Source: Dendrolimus kikuchii (Eukaryota; Arthropoda; Insecta; Lepidoptera; Lasiocampidae). Taken from it: 64,000 nucleotides of DNA. Below the pieces are notes generated by a model, which was not told the origin of the DNA, did no database searches, and worked only from the letters and a program-made list of their open reading frames with translations. Every line of letters starts with the position of its first letter. Position 1 is the stretch's first letter. The stretch is taken from positions 19,164,710 through 19,228,709 of the forward strand of contig CM034407.1 of NCBI GenBank assembly GCA_019925095.2, read 5' to 3'. The translations under genes and the position numbers were made by a program. Shown here piece by piece: positions 62,698 through 64,000 of this stretch.

Positions 62698-62940
62698 ATA
62701 GAAAGTGGCTGCTGCCGCATATGAACATTTGCAACACCATCAGCCGCGAAAGAAGAATAGAACCTAGGTACTGATGCCGGAACACAATTCAACGTTATTA
62801 TGGTGACATACTCTGGACCAGAGGGTAGCCACCTAGTCGAGCAAATGCCTTTCCCCCTGACTGAGGGTCATTTTGACCCGTCTTACCACAGGCCACCCGG
62901 TCGCAGGAATTTGTGTTTTTTCTCCGTTCTTGCACGATTA
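62698..62940 (-). mobile_element. Family B retroposon, decayed
   Basis: ACTGATGCCGGAACACAATT, CCACAGGCCACCCGGTCGCA and TTCTCCGTTCTTGCAC. Confidence 0.6.
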
Positions 62941-62944
62941 GATT

Positions 62945-64000
62945 TTATTTTACTTTAAACTATACTTTATCTAGTCTCTTCTAATCAGCGGTTACTAGGC
63001 AATTTTGTAAATAAAAGAATTTACATCAGAAAAGAACAACCGTACTAAAACGATCTGAACCTAAAGTCACTGATTGTTTAAAAGAAGATGCCCTCAGCAA
63101 TTCCGTTAATAAAATCAGTGGTTACTGTTATGCAACTATGTTAATTAATAATAACTCATTGTTTAGGTAAAACATAATGATAAGAGATTAGAATACAGTT
63201 GACGCAAAAAAAAGAACCGGGACTGGATCGTTCCCAATTGTAACATCTAAAACGATCTCCGATAAAAAACCAGTTATATCTTCACTGGCTTTTAACCAGA
63301 ATGAATTAATCAAAGGGGCAAAGCTCTTTTATATAGATTAATCAACTAGTATTTGAAAAGTTTTGCAATTCGGACCGCAATAAATAACCTTTCAGTTTGC
63401 GTTTTGTACAGATTTAACGGGGCTCTGCGAACGCCACGTAACAAAGTGTTCAACTCACAACAGTATTTATTCAGTAAGACTTAATTTAATAAAATAGTTT
63501 GATAATGTTACGAGTTGCGAGACTCGAATTAAAATGCCGTTGGAATTATTATAGAGTTTACTAGAACTATACAAACAAGTGTAACACAGATACAAATATA
63601 ACCGAACACCACAAATCCAAACGTAATGCAGAAGGTGGCAATTCAATAAAACGCGCAAAGTCCGTCACTATGAGGTTCCCGATTGTACACACGTCACGCC
63701 TTGATCGTAGTTGTCACTGAACTGTCGTCTCTCTCCATCAGGCCGTTGTCTTATACCTCACAGATACAAATGTGCCCGTATCGTAGTCGACTTATTCCGC
63801 AACACCTGGCTAATGATCATGGCCGCAAGCCATAAACGAGTACAATAAAACAATGGTCTGTTCTCTAGAAACGTATGCCAAACAATAAGTAAACAAAAGA
63901 AGACGATCATAAAAGAATTACAATTAGTTCAAATGCCGACGGGTAATAAATATGCTTCTACAAATCTGTACGTGGAATTTGTCTTTGTCGGCGCCTTAGG
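62945..64000. other. Right end of window, nothing recognised
   Basis: AT-rich up to about 63.4 kb, then somewhat GC-richer (63660-63830, CGTCTCTCTCCATCAGGCCG). No exon, repeat or RNA gene could be supported. Confidence 0.4.

Noticed and set aside
1..64000. CRISPR array, bacterial operon or defence system
   Set aside because: The window is intron-rich animal DNA; direct repeats found are target duplications, a minisatellite and microsatellites.

Overview
The window looks like intron-rich nuclear DNA from a lepidopteran (moth or butterfly). It is AT-rich, all recognisable genes are split by GT-AG introns, and the introns are packed with retroposon families of the kind common in that order: RTE-like LINEs with ATGT tails, R1-like LINE ends, Helitron-like ends finishing in CTAG, SINEs and MITEs. 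No bacterial genes, CRISPR arrays, rRNA or intact tRNA genes were seen.

One protein-coding gene dominates. From about 50.5 kb down to 4.7 kb on the minus strand I could place 28 consecutive internal exons of the single-copy invertebrate neurobeachin (Drosophila rugose / AKAP550; vertebrate NBEA/LRBA). Every junction is GT-AG, every phase matches the next exon, and the 5,637 nt of coding sequence read through as 1,879 codons without a stop. The window starts just after the N-terminal lectin-like domain and ends inside the PH-BEACH domain. First-methionine exons, the BEACH domain and the WD40 repeats lie outside. In transcript order: exons 1-10 (50.5-32.1 kb) encode the conserved helical-repeat/DUF4704 region; exon 11 (1,615 nt) encodes an acidic linker with two predicted PKA RII-anchoring helices; exons 12-17 a second conserved block; exons 18-22 a fast-evolving linker; exons 23-25 the DUF1088-like block; exons 26-28 lead into PH-BEACH.

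The rest is intron. Left flank (1-4.7 kb): R1-like, SINE, Helitron-like and RTE fragments. 4.8-18 kb: nested repeats, including a 894-bp R1-like insertion with a perfect 12-bp target duplication, a 26-bp minisatellite and a long CT microsatellite. 18-36 kb: exon-dense and comparatively repeat-poor. 36-50 kb: exons separated by RTE, SINE and MITE copies. 50.5-64 kb: no recognised exon, either a long upstream intron or 5' flank, with RTE, SINE, LINE-tail and palindromic pieces.

The most unusual observations are an identical 18-nt block at two 5' splice sites of the gene 10 kb apart, several transposon ends that stop within tens of bases of splice donors, a retroposon mosaic built from alternating blocks of two families, an RTE-derived perfect palindrome, and a candidate optional exon. 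I did not find evidence of a new multi-gene system.
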